Assembly (NCBI GenBank): GCA_028532985.1
Contig: JANCIK010000008.1
Coordinates: 3,224,001 to 3,288,000, forward strand
DNA: 64,000 bases
From: Stropharia rugosoannulata
Lineage: Eukaryota; Basidiomycota; Agaricomycetes; Agaricales; Strophariaceae
Reading direction: 5' to 3'
In this document: positions 22,228 to 34,020 of the stretch, piece by piece
Layout of the letters: each line of letters begins with the position of its first letter
How positions within the stretch are numbered: the stretch's first letter is position 1
Notes under the pieces: generated by a model
Told to the model about the DNA's origin: nothing
Database searches by the model: none
What the model saw: only the letters and a program-made list of their open reading frames with translations
Position numbers and translations under genes: made by a program

Positions 22228-24918
22228 TTACCGTGCAAGCGCACCGACGCGCTTGCGCACTTCCCTGCCACGCGCCGCGCCGCGCCCGCTCATCTTCCCA
22301 AACACGACAACCTTCCCCCAGGCGCCCGCACGCCCCGTGCGGCCCGCGCGGTGCAGGAAGTCAACCGTGTTCCGCGGCTCGTCCACGATGAAAACGTGTC
22401 GGATCTCCGGCGAGAAATCGAGGCCACGCGAGAGCAGCGACGTCGTGATCAGGACGTGGGGCTGTTTCTGTGGGTCACCGAGCCCTGGCGTGGCCTTGTC
22501 CAAGGCGGCAAGCTCGCCGCTCTCCGCGAACTCTGTGGCATCGTTCTGCCTGCCCTTGCGACCAGGCTTTGGGCGGAGGAAGCTGATCAGGTGGTTGTTC
22601 GATCCCCGCCCGCGCTCCTCGCTTCGGCTTGTCAGCGCAACGCACTTCACGCCCTGTTCCTCGAGGTACTTGGCAAGATCGACTACTTTCGTGCTGCGGT
22701 TGCAGAAGATTAGGATGCGGCTGAGCCCAGGGGTCGCAGGTGACGTGGGTGTCTGCCCCTCAGCCGACGCGCGACGCTTGGCGAGCGCGGTCCCCTCCGT
22801 ATCTGTTGCGTGCGCCGACGCAGCGTCCTCCGCCCACACGCGCCTGACGCGCCGCAGGACATCCGCCTCTTTGCGTCCACCGCTCCATGCGACATATTCC
22901 GTCTGCAGGCTTGAAGGGAGCCGGTGCAGCCGGGGGGAGGCAAGGCGGACGAGTGATGGGTGGTACGCCGCCAGGTAAGCCGCGAGCGACTTAGGTATTG
23001 TAGCGGACGTAAGAAGGAAGTTGAATGGGTAATTGATGGGTGTCGGTTTAGTTGTATCAGAAGGAGAGGTTTCGGGCGAAGTGGAGACGGGGGTGTCCAT
23101 AGGTTTAGAGAGCGAGCGTGGAGAGGGAGCCAGAGTGAGTGGGGTGGGGATTTTCGTCGTAGCAGAGGGAGGGAGTGGATGTCCCCGGGCCGCGCTGATA
23201 TCAGCTAGCAGCATACGTGTTGTTTCCTGGAAGTCCGGGTCTGCAATGAAATTGTAAACTTGTTCGAAAAATAAAATAAATATTACCCACCGAATAGCAC
23301 ATCAGCCTCGTCGACGACGACCCACTCGACGCGCTCAAGCCCAAGTTCCTTCTTCGCGCGCCATGTTCCGAAGTGAACGACTCTGTCTCTCCCGCGGCGG
23401 ATCTTCAGCTCCTCGTACACGCCTTTGTCACCATGCTTCACCTCCTGCTCAGCGCGGTCCCAGCCACGTCCCCGTACCATATCCAACAACTTCATTGGTG
23501 TCCCTACCAGTACGTCTGCCTTGTGTCCCGAGGACCGCTGCACGTCTAGTGCACCTCCCGGGGACCCCATCATATTAGCCAAAGCTCCCGCCATTTTCGA
23601 TGCAGTCCCACCCACTCCACGATCCTTCTCTTTCGCGGGTTTGGCGAGAGGCGTCGCCCCGTTGGCCCGACTTGTACATACGACGCGCAGCTTCACGGAG
23701 TGTAATAGCGATTTGGCCGTGGATGTGAGCTGCCGTGCGAGCTCGTGGGTAGGGGCGAGGATTAGTCCTCGGGGATTGTACAGACGCTGATGGGCCAGCT
23801 GCTCGGGGGTTAACTCGGGTGGGGGCTTCTTGGATTCGTTGAGTTCAGACTGCTTGATTCCTTGCAGCATGGGAAGGAGGTACGCGATCGACTTGCCCGA
23901 GCCCGTCTCGGACGCGAGAAGAAACTGTCGCCAGCCCTCGGGGGCACCGAGAACAGGCTCACCAGCGCTGGAAGGGAGTTGAGCGGAGTCGCGGGGGAGA
24001 CAATGCGTCAGCGCGAGCTGCTGAATGGGTGTGGGTTCTGCACCTGGTCCGAGCATTTCGTGGATGCTATCCACGAAGCCCGGAAGAAGTTGCTTCGTCT
24101 CGAAACCCTCCTTCTTCTCCGTTCTCGCACGGGAGATGCTCGGGTCGTCTGTGGCCTCTGGCGACGCGGCGGTGATGGGGTGCAAAGGGTGGTCAAACTC
24201 GGATTCAGCAGCCTCCGCTGTCGTGTAGTATATACTGAGCGCATCCTCCGATTGACCTTCAATACTAATCTCCATGTCGTTGTCCTCTTCGTGTTTATTA
24301 ACAGCCACCTGCTTGCCCGTGCGTAGCCTAGGAGTCGAGGTGGGAAGGTAGTGCGATGAAGGAGGTAGCGATGCTCTACGTTGTACTGGAGAAGATTGCT
24401 TGTTTATTGGGGCAGAATATTTCTTCGATGAGCCACGCGTCTTCCAGGGTGCAGAATCAACAGCGCGTCTGACCGGCGGAGGACTGGTGCTATATTGAGA
24501 GGAATTGCGACCATTTCTATCGTTTCTGAAGGAAGGTCCTTCGTTGAACTCGGGTTTATGTCTTCCAGTGGCGTTGTATGCTTCATTGTACCGGGTTTCA
24601 TTTGGGAATTTTGAGCGACTGGCCGGACGGGTGAGATGACTGCTCTCAGGATATGGTTAATCAACAAACCTCTCCGCGAACGATGAACTATGAGCAGAAG
24701 GTTTGAATGACGGTGACCTGGCTTTGAAATGAGCGTTTGGATGTAAGAACGAGAAAAAAGACGTACCGTTCCCGAACTTCTGCGCGTGGCCTACGGTCGT
24801 CCTGCGGTGTTTTTCCTGTGTGGGGGAGGCCTTCCCGCGCAAATTCTCTGCTAACAGTCCTGCCCGCGCGTACTTGCGCAGCTACGGGAGCGGAGGTATG
24901 GATGAGTGCCCTCCGCAT
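22228..24918 (-). CDS. MRH4: DEAD-box RNA helicase, mitochondrial Mrh4 type
   Basis: Four exons reconstructed: 24918-24767, 24717-24670, 24639-23291 and 23240-22228; 2,562 bp, 853 residues, in frame across all joins. The start MRRALIHTSAPVAAQ is rich in arginine and lacks acidic residues, a good mitochondrial presequence. Helicase motifs in order: TPIQQLAL (Q motif), SETGSGKS (I), PTHELARQ (Ia), VGTPMKLLD (Ib), VDEADVLF (II), LTSAT (III), ILIFCNRS (IV), LLSRGLDF (V) and HRAGRTGRAG (VI). A low-complexity linker lies between motifs II and III. Family knowledge: Mrh4 acts in assembly of the mitochondrial large ribosomal subunit. An upstream in-frame ATG at 25038 would add 40 residues; I prefer 24918 because of the presequence. 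Confidence 0.88.
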
Positions 24919-25123
24919 GTCGTTGGAGAAAGAAAATGACAGCAGACCAGCAGAAAATAATTGTACAGGTCGGCGCGCCGGGGTCTGCTTAGTAATCGCA
25001 CAGCCACCTGGTTTTTGGTGTTTGCTTCTTTTAATCAATTCTCAATTCCCTTTCGCCGCCACCATTACTTATCGTCATTCATTTCAAACACATAGCGAGG
25101 TATAAATTGGATTAAATGTATCA

Positions 25124-26302
25124 TCAACCGAATAATCGACTGATCAACGCTTCCTTTCCAGGCATCAGACGCTCGCGCTCAATAATAAGCAGAGATGTCA
25201 GGACGTCATCAAATAAGCTCTGTCCATCGGGTGTCATCTCAAGCTGAGACTGCAGCGTGGTCAGAGTCGTCCCCATGTGAGGAGAGAACCTTGCCAATAC
25301 TTTTCTATCCTGATTCAACAAATTACACTATTCGGAAATGTGTAGGGTGAATAGATTAAGTTCTTGACTTATATATATCAGCATCCAACAAGTGTACTCA
25401 CCACGCAGGGACGGCGAGAATAGTCCCATTTAACTCTCTGAGTAGGCCCTCGCTCTCTTGGTAAAGTATAAAACCACTGGCCCTGGACATCACGGGCGCC
25501 TGTGTCAACTTGAATTGAAATTCAAAGCACTAAGCGCCTCACCGAACCCCGACTGCCTTGTCTTGTAAGCAAACTTGAAATGTATTTGACATGAGCACCA
25601 ATCTGTAGGCGATTCACGGTGTCAATGGGTCCCATTCTACGTCAAGTTCCAGTCAGCATTCCTGCTGGACTCAGGCTCCAGGAACTATTCGCACTCGAAT
25701 TCGGCCACCACCCCGCCATGCTCGCTCGCGCCCCGATATATCGTCGTTATGTGTGACAAAGGCTGGAAGCAGTTCATGCTGACCGTGATATAGTACTGCG
25801 GCCGTGTTTCCTGCGCTTCTGCAGGGGGCACTAGTAACATTGCATTATTTCCGATAGGGGAGAATGTGTAGGTAATGTTCGTCTGCGTCCTATGCGCCGC
25901 CGCATACCTGGCAGTATAGTAGCATGTATCAGAACTTACTTGGTAGCCTTTGAAACGCAGAACTTACTGAGACGAAGAAGACGACTGCTGTGCGACGCCT
26001 ACAGTCGGCGTGGTTGACGAAACCTGTGGGTCTATAAGTGCACGTACTGCCGGCTCAGCGCCATGGATCTCGTCTCCCCCGCTCCAAGCGAGCATAATAT
26101 GTTCTTGAAGGGCACTGTCCTCTCCTTCTTCTGGAGTGATGGGAGGGGTCCTACTGCGATGGCCGAGGCTTAGTTGCCCTGTGCTAGCATCGACACTGTC
26201 ATCTTCATAACTCGGTGGTGGGAAATTGGGTACTGAAGCACTATCATGTAGGAAGTTAGTTGGCACACACAGGAAGAAAGATGTTTCGAGGTACCTTGCC
26301 AT
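25124..26302 (-). CDS. Basidiomycete family protein of unknown function with PPPSY motif
   Basis: Multi-exon. I place the start at 26302 (MASASVPNFPPPSYEDD), using an intron at about 26,295-26,240 that carries a CTAAC branch site; reading through that intron would instead start at 26347. Exons continue with TFSPIGNNAMLLVPP, VSMNCFQPLSHITTIYRG, VVAEFEMG and a C-terminal part GQSLFDDVLTSLLIIERERL. I recognise this order from a widespread basidiomycete family without known function. The PPPSY could recruit a WW-domain protein. It is the last of the conserved genes before the transposon-rich part. Confidence 0.65.
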
Positions 26303-26644
26303 TACAGTTCGTGAACAAGATGGGAACAGATTGTTTGGTTGACTCACATGCTCACCTTTGACGCAGGATGGTGAATGTCAGTGGAGATCAAGGTTTATGT
26401 CAATTATACCTCAATCGTCAGTGATACACTCAGCGATGCTCTGGTCGTTTGGGTGGTGTGAAACTGCAATGAATTGAACGGTGAGATTACTGATGTCAAC
26501 GAAGGCGATGCACTATTACATTTATATGTCACAGCATTTGCACAGTAGGGAAACGAGATATACTCAATGATCGTGGAAAAGACGCTCATCATATCCACAT
26601 CGATAATCGTTTACATCTCATTCCACCCCAGTCTTACGCACTTC

Positions 26645-28419
26645 ATGTCAGCTAACAGAAACCCACTTAAATCCTTACAATCATTATTATCCTCGAAAAA
26701 GGGGGCCAACATCGCATTCCGATTCTCGAAATCGTTGCTCAAGAAGTTACCGGAGCGCGTTGATGTCACCAATCCTCTCAAGATGGCGTTGTTCATCGTC
26801 AAAGCGATCATCGAGACATCAGATGCAAATCAGATGTATGTGTTTTGTCTGAAATTATTTCTCTACCCCTAACCCGAGTATGGTCAACATAGAGCTATAA
26901 AGACAATAACCCGTTGCTCACTCAAGCTTTAAAAAACGTCGAAGCGTTGATCGAGTCCATCAAGATGCATGCTTCAGAGGCAACAAAGGATGAGATGGAC
27001 TCGTTATACCAGTGTAAGGTGCGCTATTTGGGTGCGCTTAGATCCGGCCGAATTGTGGCATGATTTTCTAGTGGTATGATTTCCTTAAAACTAATTTTCT
27101 TGGTGCTTCGGAGTCAGGCGATAATTCTACATATTATTTAGTATTTAAGGACATGGTGTACACGTAGGTAGCCAGTTAATTTACCACCCACTTTCATTCA
27201 CATTCAGCCAGAGCTCGCACAGATACACAGTCATTATTTTATTTTAATCTCTTCATTCTTTGAACATATGCAACGGTGAACGTATTAAGCCTTTTTAGCT
27301 GACGCGAACCACAGGGTAATCGAAGATGGCCGATCACAGCTGGAAGCCTTTTGCAAGAAATGCGGAGCAGGGAAATTTTTTGACTATGAGTAATTTAAGA
27401 AAGGTATTGAAGACGTTATAAAGAAGATAAAAGCTGCCACGGAGAATTTTAAGGTAACCCAGCTGCTTCCAAGCGTATCGTTTTTCTTACCAATTTTACA
27501 GGTAACTCTACTTCTCAGGATTGCAGACTCCGATCCGATAGGATACTACGCCAACTGGTATGTGATTCTAATATAGTCCGGCCCTACTCTCTGCTGATTT
27601 GAGCGGGCGAACAAGCTCCGCCCCGCTTGGAAGGGCGAATTCCGGACCGTTCTCGGGCAATGATTCGGACTCCGCCGTGCTGCCTGTACGGAGGGAACAC
27701 GCAGTTCTATTTTGGACTGCGTCACCACGTGGGGGAATGACGAATCCGAAGACACTCCTCCTGGGTTCTGGCTCACCGGACAAGCTGGTTCTGGCAAGAC
27801 AACCATAGCCTACACTATCGCGACATCGATCTCTACTTCAAACGATGAAGGACTGAATAGTTACGTTACTCTCGGAGCCAATTTTTTCTGTTCGCTTCAG
27901 TTCGAAGAAACCGGCCAGCTTGAGAGGATCATTCTCAGCATTGTCCATCAACTCTCTTAGACTCATCCTCCGTTTGCGATCTAGCTTGAGCATGCTCATC
28001 GTGGGCTTCCAGACTAAGTACGAGAACTTCTTGTTCAGCCATGGCGCAACATGGTCGCATCTGGAAACGCTACAAGATGTCTGGTTATCATTGACGCTCT
28101 GGAAGAGATCACTCATCAAGGTGGAGCTGGGATTTTGAGGGAACTGTTAACCATCCTTTTCGTCGTGCGCTCTGAACTTAAAGGTCTGAAGTTTCTGTTC
28201 ACTAGTAGACCAAATCCTGACATCGTCAATCTATGTAAAGTGTTCCCGCCTGGAACCGTATGTTGTCTTCAAGATGTCCCGTTATCAGAAGCGAGTGCTT
28301 ACATTGGCAAGTATATTCAAGCAAGTCTGCCTCGCATCGCCAATAGTGAAGAAAAGCATATACTTCTTGAGCTTTTTATCTACGCCGCCACTGTTATAAA
28401 ACTATTGAAACCAGGCTTA
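26645..28419 (+). pseudogene. NACHT-domain NTPase (fungal NLR-like), 5' part, disrupted
   Basis: Starts MSANRNPLKSLQSLLSSKKG. Helical N-terminal exons follow, then an NTPase core with Walker A (GQAGSGKT, about 27,780) and Walker B (CLVIIDALEEI, about 28,085), and FLFTSRPN. The core is one frame from 27712 onwards but contains three stops: TAG 27958-27960, TAG 27982-27984 and TAA 28015-28017. Each is one C-to-T change from a glutamine codon. Just upstream of 27712 the frame shifts near a CLYGG sequence that stands where such proteins usually have CLPGTR. Family knowledge: fungal NACHT proteins act in non-self recognition and programmed cell death. The frame is finally cut at 28419 by a DNA transposon and resumes at 33426. 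Confidence 0.8.
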
Positions 28420-28444
28420 CTGTACGTAATCAGGAACTCGGTCA
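28420..28444 (+). repeat. Left terminal inverted repeat of the pogo-like element
   Basis: Twenty-five bases identical to the reverse complement of 33401-33425. The inner part ACTCGGTCA recurs at about 28,623-28,631, giving a subterminal motif that may be a transposase-binding site. Confidence 0.93.
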
Positions 28445-28790
28445 GTTAAACATATTTCATGAATTGAAGACTGAAAAATTGGTTCACCGTCACATTTCTT
28501 TTGTTTTTTGTTTCGTTTTGTTATTATGAGCCACTGTACAAAATTTTAGCTAGGTAGAATGCTTTAGACATACTCCAGAGAATAAAAAGTGCTTTTGTCC
28601 CAATTTCGGCCCGTTATATATTACTCGGTCAGTCCAACTTGGCGTGAGAGCGTATCACGTGCGTCATACGCCCGCGTTATCGCGCATCATCGCTTCTTAT
28701 CTCTTTCTTAATCCTGACACTCCCTCCATCGACTACGGTAAAAGCACACTATGTAACTTGTATATTTCACTTCAGGGGATACATACACCT

Positions 28791-31700
28791 CTACTGACGC
28801 CTTGGTCTCAGGGAATAACGGCCTGTAGGCCTAGAAACATCTGACCCTTTATCAACCTCATCCTTGGGCAGACTCAATTCGGCTACCACCTCTTGTTCTT
28901 CATTTACCGCAACAGACTGGACAGAAACTGAGTTTTGGGCTAAGGTAGATCCCTCTGCCCTTATGACTTTGGACCGAGGTCGAGGTTTGGGGCGTGTTGG
29001 TTGATCCAAAGTAAGTAATTCTGTCGGCTGCTCAATCATATTGATGCCAGTTTGAATCTGCTCCAATGTGTCGGCTTTCTTTTTTCTAGGAGCTAGGGAT
29101 TGACCCCTACCAAGTCCACGTTGACGTACCCGTCCATGTCCACGTCCTCGGCCTCTACCAATATTGAGTGTAGCAATCTGGTTGGTCAGATTGTTGTAAT
29201 TATTGTCCAAAGAGCCTTCTGATGATGATGTCTGATCAGTTTCATCACTGCTTGTCGCACTGTTGGATTGTGAGTCTGATTCAAGAGTAAGCACTGTCCC
29301 CTTCTTGGTCCTTTTCATCTGCTCAGCTGCCCGATCTGCTGCCTTCTGCATTTTTTCAGCCGCTTTCTTCTCTCGTTCCACTGCCCTTGCAGCTTTCAAC
29401 ATTTGCATTTCTTGCTCCCGTGCTGCCTTTGCCTCTGCCCTCTTATCAGCCTTCCGCTTCTTTTCCTCAGCCTTTTCCTCCTGCTTGTTCGCTCTTTCTT
29501 TTTCCTTTCTAGCATGCTCTTCTTCTCGACGTGCTGCCTTTTCGGCAATGGCGAGCTGTTTATAGTGATTGGTGATATCATGTGAGAGTTTCTGGAAGGT
29601 TGGACGGGCCTCGATAAAGACAAGTTTCATTAGCGCAGTCCATTCAGCTTTGGCAAGTGAACCGAGAATTTCCTCAGAGGTCATGTGTCGTGCATCCGAA
29701 GTAATCCGCTTGTCCTGCTTCTTTTTTGCTTTGCTGAAAAGCTGTTTGCGCAACCTCTCGTTTTCGATATCCATCAACCGCATCTGTGCATAGTCCGCCT
29801 GAACTTGTCGACATAGCGCCTTTAGAATTGTGATTAGAGTCTCGTTTTGCTGCTGGATTTCCTTGAGCGTTGAACCATGTGCCATTAACATCTCCATCGG
29901 TAAGGTAAACTCCATGCTTGATGGCTGCAGCTGCTGATCATTATCCGAAACATCTAGATCGTCTGCGTGATCATGCACAGGTTCTTCCTCTGTATATGCA
30001 AGTGTGCCTGTAAAGGATGGTGATGGTGTAGATTCTGCAGAAGGTACAAAGGCAAGTGCTTTTGCATCAGATCTGATTGCGTATGTTGAACCTCTGGAAG
30101 AAGACTCAAGTGTTGCAATGAGATTTACAGGAATTGATGCTGGTAGGGGTTGAGCCGCCTTTGTTGTTGTGTTTAGAGAGGGTTCGTAAAGGGTATCCGA
30201 GATAATATCAGGATTATATGGGTAGATTCCGGTCTTCTTAAATGCTGTATTGATTGTTGTAGCCTTCAATGCCTGAGCTCGGGCATCTGCATAGTACTCC
30301 AGTAAATTGTATTTGTCGATTACAATTCCTTGCTGCATTGCCTGATTAACGACAGTTTTCCAGTAAGCTGCAAGTGGCGCAAAAACGGCAACATCACATG
30401 GTTGAAGAACGTGAGTAGTGTGAGAGGGGAGACAAATAACAATGATGTCGTGCTTCTCAGCAAAACGGCAGAAGCGATACGTGCAATGACTGTTGTGTCC
30501 ATCAAGAATAAGAAGCCGATGTCTTCCCGAAGTATTTCGTATTGCACTTGCTGGGTGAAAATCACGTTCAAGCCACTTCGAGCCTAACTCCTGATCTGTC
30601 CATCCATTTGGTGAGCATGAGATACTAGTGTCCAATAATAAGACTCAATTTAAATACACAAATTTAGATGGAACTCACCTTGCTTTACATGGGTTTCTCC
30701 GTCCCCATACTAAGTTGATTCTTTTGCCCTGGAAAATAACGGAAGGATGCAAAGAAGTGCCATCTGCACAGACTGTTTCAATAATAGTGACCATTTCCCG
30801 ATTTCCATCCTCCACATTGTAGACATTTTTCTGGTCACGATCAATGATTGCTTTGATGCGCCTTCCGACTCCAAGTTGAATACCCTTCTCATCACAATTG
30901 TAAATGTTTTCCGGGGGAATGCTGTACTGTGTCACAAGCTCGTGATAAATTTGGAAAAAGCCCTTGACACTTGTGCGATTGACAGATTTAGCTCAGCAGC
31001 TTTCTAAACTCTGTGTCCAGCGTGTCTTGATGTCCAGGTTACGTGCCATAAATCTGCCCACCCATGATGCACCGACTGGATGCTTACATAGAGCTGCAGC
31101 ATAGTCACGTAATGTGGTAGAAGTAAGAGGCACTGCACGTCGTCCCATAACCTTTATCCACTCGGCAACCACACGCTCCTGTGCATTTGTGAGGTTTTGG
31201 GTACTTTCATGAGCTTCCTTTCGAGTGCGCAAGCCATTGAAACGATCAGTTAGAGTAGAGCGAGGAACATCATAGAAATTGGCTGCTTTTCTTAATGATA
31301 GCTTATCACGAGCTGGTATATCAGTTCTAGCCTGTGATTCACGGTGAGAGGTCTACTGCGTAGCTAGACTCGAAATCGCGAGACACAACACACACACACA
31401 CCCAGCGGAGCGAGATCCTATCCCTTAGATCGAGCGAACGCCCTCAACTAAATGGTAGTATATTCTATGCTCTGCTCTGGTTCCCGTTCTGGGCGTGCGA
31501 TGCGCGCACCTCGTGTCCTCTAGTCTTTGTAATAGCAAGTAGTGCCTGCAAGTTCGTTTGTAAGGAGGGGTTTAATTCTAGTAAATCTCGGATAGAGCCC
31601 GGTTGCTAGTGGCGTGCGCAAAGCAAAATGATAAATGAAATAAGTTGTTTTTAGCGAACGGTTTCGCTGCGCGCACTTCCGGGTCCGGTGACCTCGTACG

Positions 31701-32644
31701 ATGCGCGGACTCTCCAAAGTCCAATAATCCAAGACTCTCCAAAGTCTTTCACCCGGCGGTGCAGTCTCACAGTCTAAACACTACAGTGCGAGTTTCCGTA
31801 CACGGTTGTACTGACTCCTCACTGAGCTCTCCAAATGACCCGGTGGCCAGAAGCTATCCAAAACTCCTATGATTCACAAACACTTCACAATTAAAACCCT
31901 AACAAAAGCTAAACACAGCCCGCTGACGGCCTGGGACAGAACCCAGCACACAGATCTAGTGGGTAGACAATTGCTTAAATTACTATAGACAAAGATACAG
32001 GTTTATATACGATGCGCGCTTGTGTACTAATGATACGGTAAAGTAAATACTAGCAACGCGCGGCCAAAGGTCCGCGCATCGCATCCGGGCTTCTCTTCTA
32101 GTATCCTGGCCCCTTGGCATTCGCTGCGCGCATGTCGTTCATTCCCTCGGGCTTTTGCGCGTCTTTTGATGCGCACCGCCACGGTCACATGATGTGTGGA
32201 CTTAGACAAATTCTGTCTTTGCGATGCGCGCATATGAGATACGCGCACAGCCCTTCACACCGCCTTTGGTATCCGCTCAGCTGTACTCACACCGCTCTTT
32301 GCTGGTGCTTAACCGTTCTACGCTTTCCTGATCGCTCGCACAGACGGCCAAACTATGCACTCTAGACTGTGCAGCTCGCTGGCCAATCTCTCTCGCGATA
32401 CGGTGCGCGCAGGCGCTTATAGTCATGATGCTCGCGCGCTGATAGCTATAGACTACGAGACAGGCTCATCTCTAGTCCCTCTTGTGTTTTCCCGCGCGCA
32501 GCGTTCCCTTTAAGGGAACTTCTGACGATTTACGTCCGTAGCCGAAAAGCAGCCCTGTCAACGGTATGCCACCAATGCAAGTTGAATACGAGCCTCTTGG
32601 TCAAAATCTGCAAGATTAAAGTCATCTGAGTTCAGGGTAGCCAT
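28791..32644 (-). pseudogene. Pogo-type DDE transposase, interrupted by a nested element
   Basis: The N-terminus MATLNSDDFNLADFDQEA starts at 32644. The frame breaks at about 32,565 where the guest element begins and resumes below 31,340. A psq-type helix-turn-helix (RKAANFYDVPRSTLTDRFNG) follows, then the DDE core: first aspartate in IYNCDEKGIQLG, second in LLILDGHNSH, third in LQPCDVAVFAPL. The C-terminal half is a lysine/glutamate-rich coiled coil and a GRGRGRGHGR stretch, unusually long for this family. A single in-frame TGA lies at 30993-30995 inside an otherwise open frame. One intron lies at about 30,636-30,685. The gene is inactivated by both the insertion and the stop. Confidence 0.88.
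31341..32564. mobile_element. Nested 1,216-bp TG...CA element (probable solo LTR) with ACGG duplication
   Basis: The element spans 31345-32560. It starts TGAGAGGTC and ends CCCTGTCA, giving short inverted ends TGA(G/C)AGG. The four bases ACGG flank it at 31341-31344 and 32561-32564. Removing the element and one ACGG rejoins the transposase frame (VAYRESQARTDIPA). It has no coding capacity and is rich in CpG and GCGC. The TG...CA ends and the 4-bp duplication fit a solo LTR of a Gypsy-like element; a non-autonomous DNA element is the alternative. Decayed pieces of the same element make up the palindrome at 59,621-63,077. Confidence 0.82.
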
Positions 32645-33400
32645 GGTAGGTGTATAAAGCAGTGCAAAGTTGACTCTGGTGCTGTGCAATGAGTAGGTCT
32701 CGAGAAACGAGCGCACCATGCACTAGATCTTGTCTACTTATACAATATTATATTTACACTATGAAGAATGATTTTCCCAACCAATGGTTGACAATCTAAA
32801 TAAAACAAATGTCGGAAATCAATCTTCTATGTATTATTTCATCAACTTCTCTGTCATAGTTTCTCTAGAGAAAGGACACCTATAAAGAGGAAAAACAAAG
32901 TTACAACAACATCAGGTGTCTTACAGCAACTCGACACTGTCTTATGACCTCTTTTTTTCCTTTTATGACCAAGCCATTCTCTGTTAATTAAGCGATCTTT
33001 GAGGAGGTGCTTGGGAGGTGCTATTTTTAAATCAAAAAACTGTATCAATCCACTTCCTCAAAGAATAACAAAGCACAAGGCAATAAATTTGCATAATAAA
33101 TGGTAAACTATGTTCATTATATGTCTTATTACACTATGGATATGTATTCTTTTGGTGAGAAGAGATATTGAAGCTGAGCGTCGAGATGTACGGTCCATCA
33201 GTGATGGCTAAATTAAGAAACTCCCATGTCACCTCGCATGCACTGCATTGAAAACGGCACTGTGTCATTAAAAATGACAGCAAGCTCAATTTTTTTTCGC
33301 AGATGTGTGGCTGAATACTGTGGGTTTTATATTTTGTAAAATTTATGCATAGTATATAGGCTACATGTCATGTAATGCTGCTCTGACCGAGTACACGGTG

Positions 33401-33425
33401 TGACCGAGTTCCTGATTACGTACAG
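33401..33425 (-). repeat. Right terminal inverted repeat of the pogo-like element
   Basis: Reverse complement of 28420-28444 with no mismatch over 25 bases. A second copy of the inner motif (CTGACCGAGT) lies at 33383-33392. Confidence 0.93.
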
Positions 33426-34020
33426 TAAATGATTCTTTGACCTTGAAGGAGCAGATATCCTTACTGGAGAAATATCTTGCTGGCATCGTATCGGTACCAA
33501 GAACAACAGACATTGATGCCCTTTACCAACAAATTTTGGTAGATATGCTCTCTGGCTGTGAAACTGATTCGTCACACGCCCGGCTTGCAATTTTGTTCAC
33601 CCTCATTTACGCAGCAGAGTGCATACCTACAGATATGGCTGCAGTGTTTACTAAAGGGGAATTGTTTGATGATGAACTCGCAGACTTGATTCTCCGGGCA
33701 TTACATGCAGTTTTCTACAGTGCTACAGATGGACGAGTTCTCTGGTTCCATTAATTCTTCCGCAACTTTCTCCTGAATAAAACACGGTCCAACTTCTCTG
33801 TTAAAAACATTAGCTTCGAGTGTTGGTGCAATGAATCAGTGCATAATCTTATGCTCAGCCTTTCCTGCTTCAGGATTATGAATGGAGAGCTGAAATTTAA
33901 ATATGCAAAATGCCATCTTCCTTCAAGCTAGACAGTGAACAGTTAACGGATGTAGATATTGCCAAACACATTAGTCTTATTTTGAACTATTCCTCCAGCT
34001 ACTGTTAGGACTTCGAAGGC
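33426..34020 (+). pseudogene. NACHT-domain NTPase, 3' remnant after the transposon
   Basis: Continues the gene cut at 28419, in the same frame across the TA: NDSLTLKEQISLLEKYLAG, then CIPTDMAAVF and a run ending RVLWFH. A TAA at about 33,752 interrupts what continues as FFRNFLLNKTRSNFSV and CFRIMNGELKFN, a conserved part of Agaricomycete NACHT proteins. A frameshift near 33,900 follows, and then PSSFKLDSE and LILNYSSSYC. The usual C-terminal sensor repeats (WD40, TPR or ankyrin) cannot be found downstream, so the 3' end is lost or too decayed. Confidence 0.75.

Larger units (their letters stand above)
28418..33427. mobile_element. Pogo/Fot-like DNA transposon, 5,006 bp, with TA target duplication
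   Basis: The element runs from 28420 to 33425 and is bounded by TA on both sides (28418-28419 and 33426-33427). Its ends are perfect 25-bp inverted repeats beginning CTGTACGTAATC. It carries one DDE transposase gene on the minus strand. The transposase is interrupted by a second element at 31345-32560; without that guest the transposon would be about 3.79 kb. It sits in an exon of the NACHT gene; joining the flanks across a single TA restores the reading frame. Confidence 0.92.

Noticed and set aside
31385..31405. CA dinucleotide run
   Set aside because: Short simple repeat inside the 1.2-kb element, conserved in its other copies; not a separate feature.
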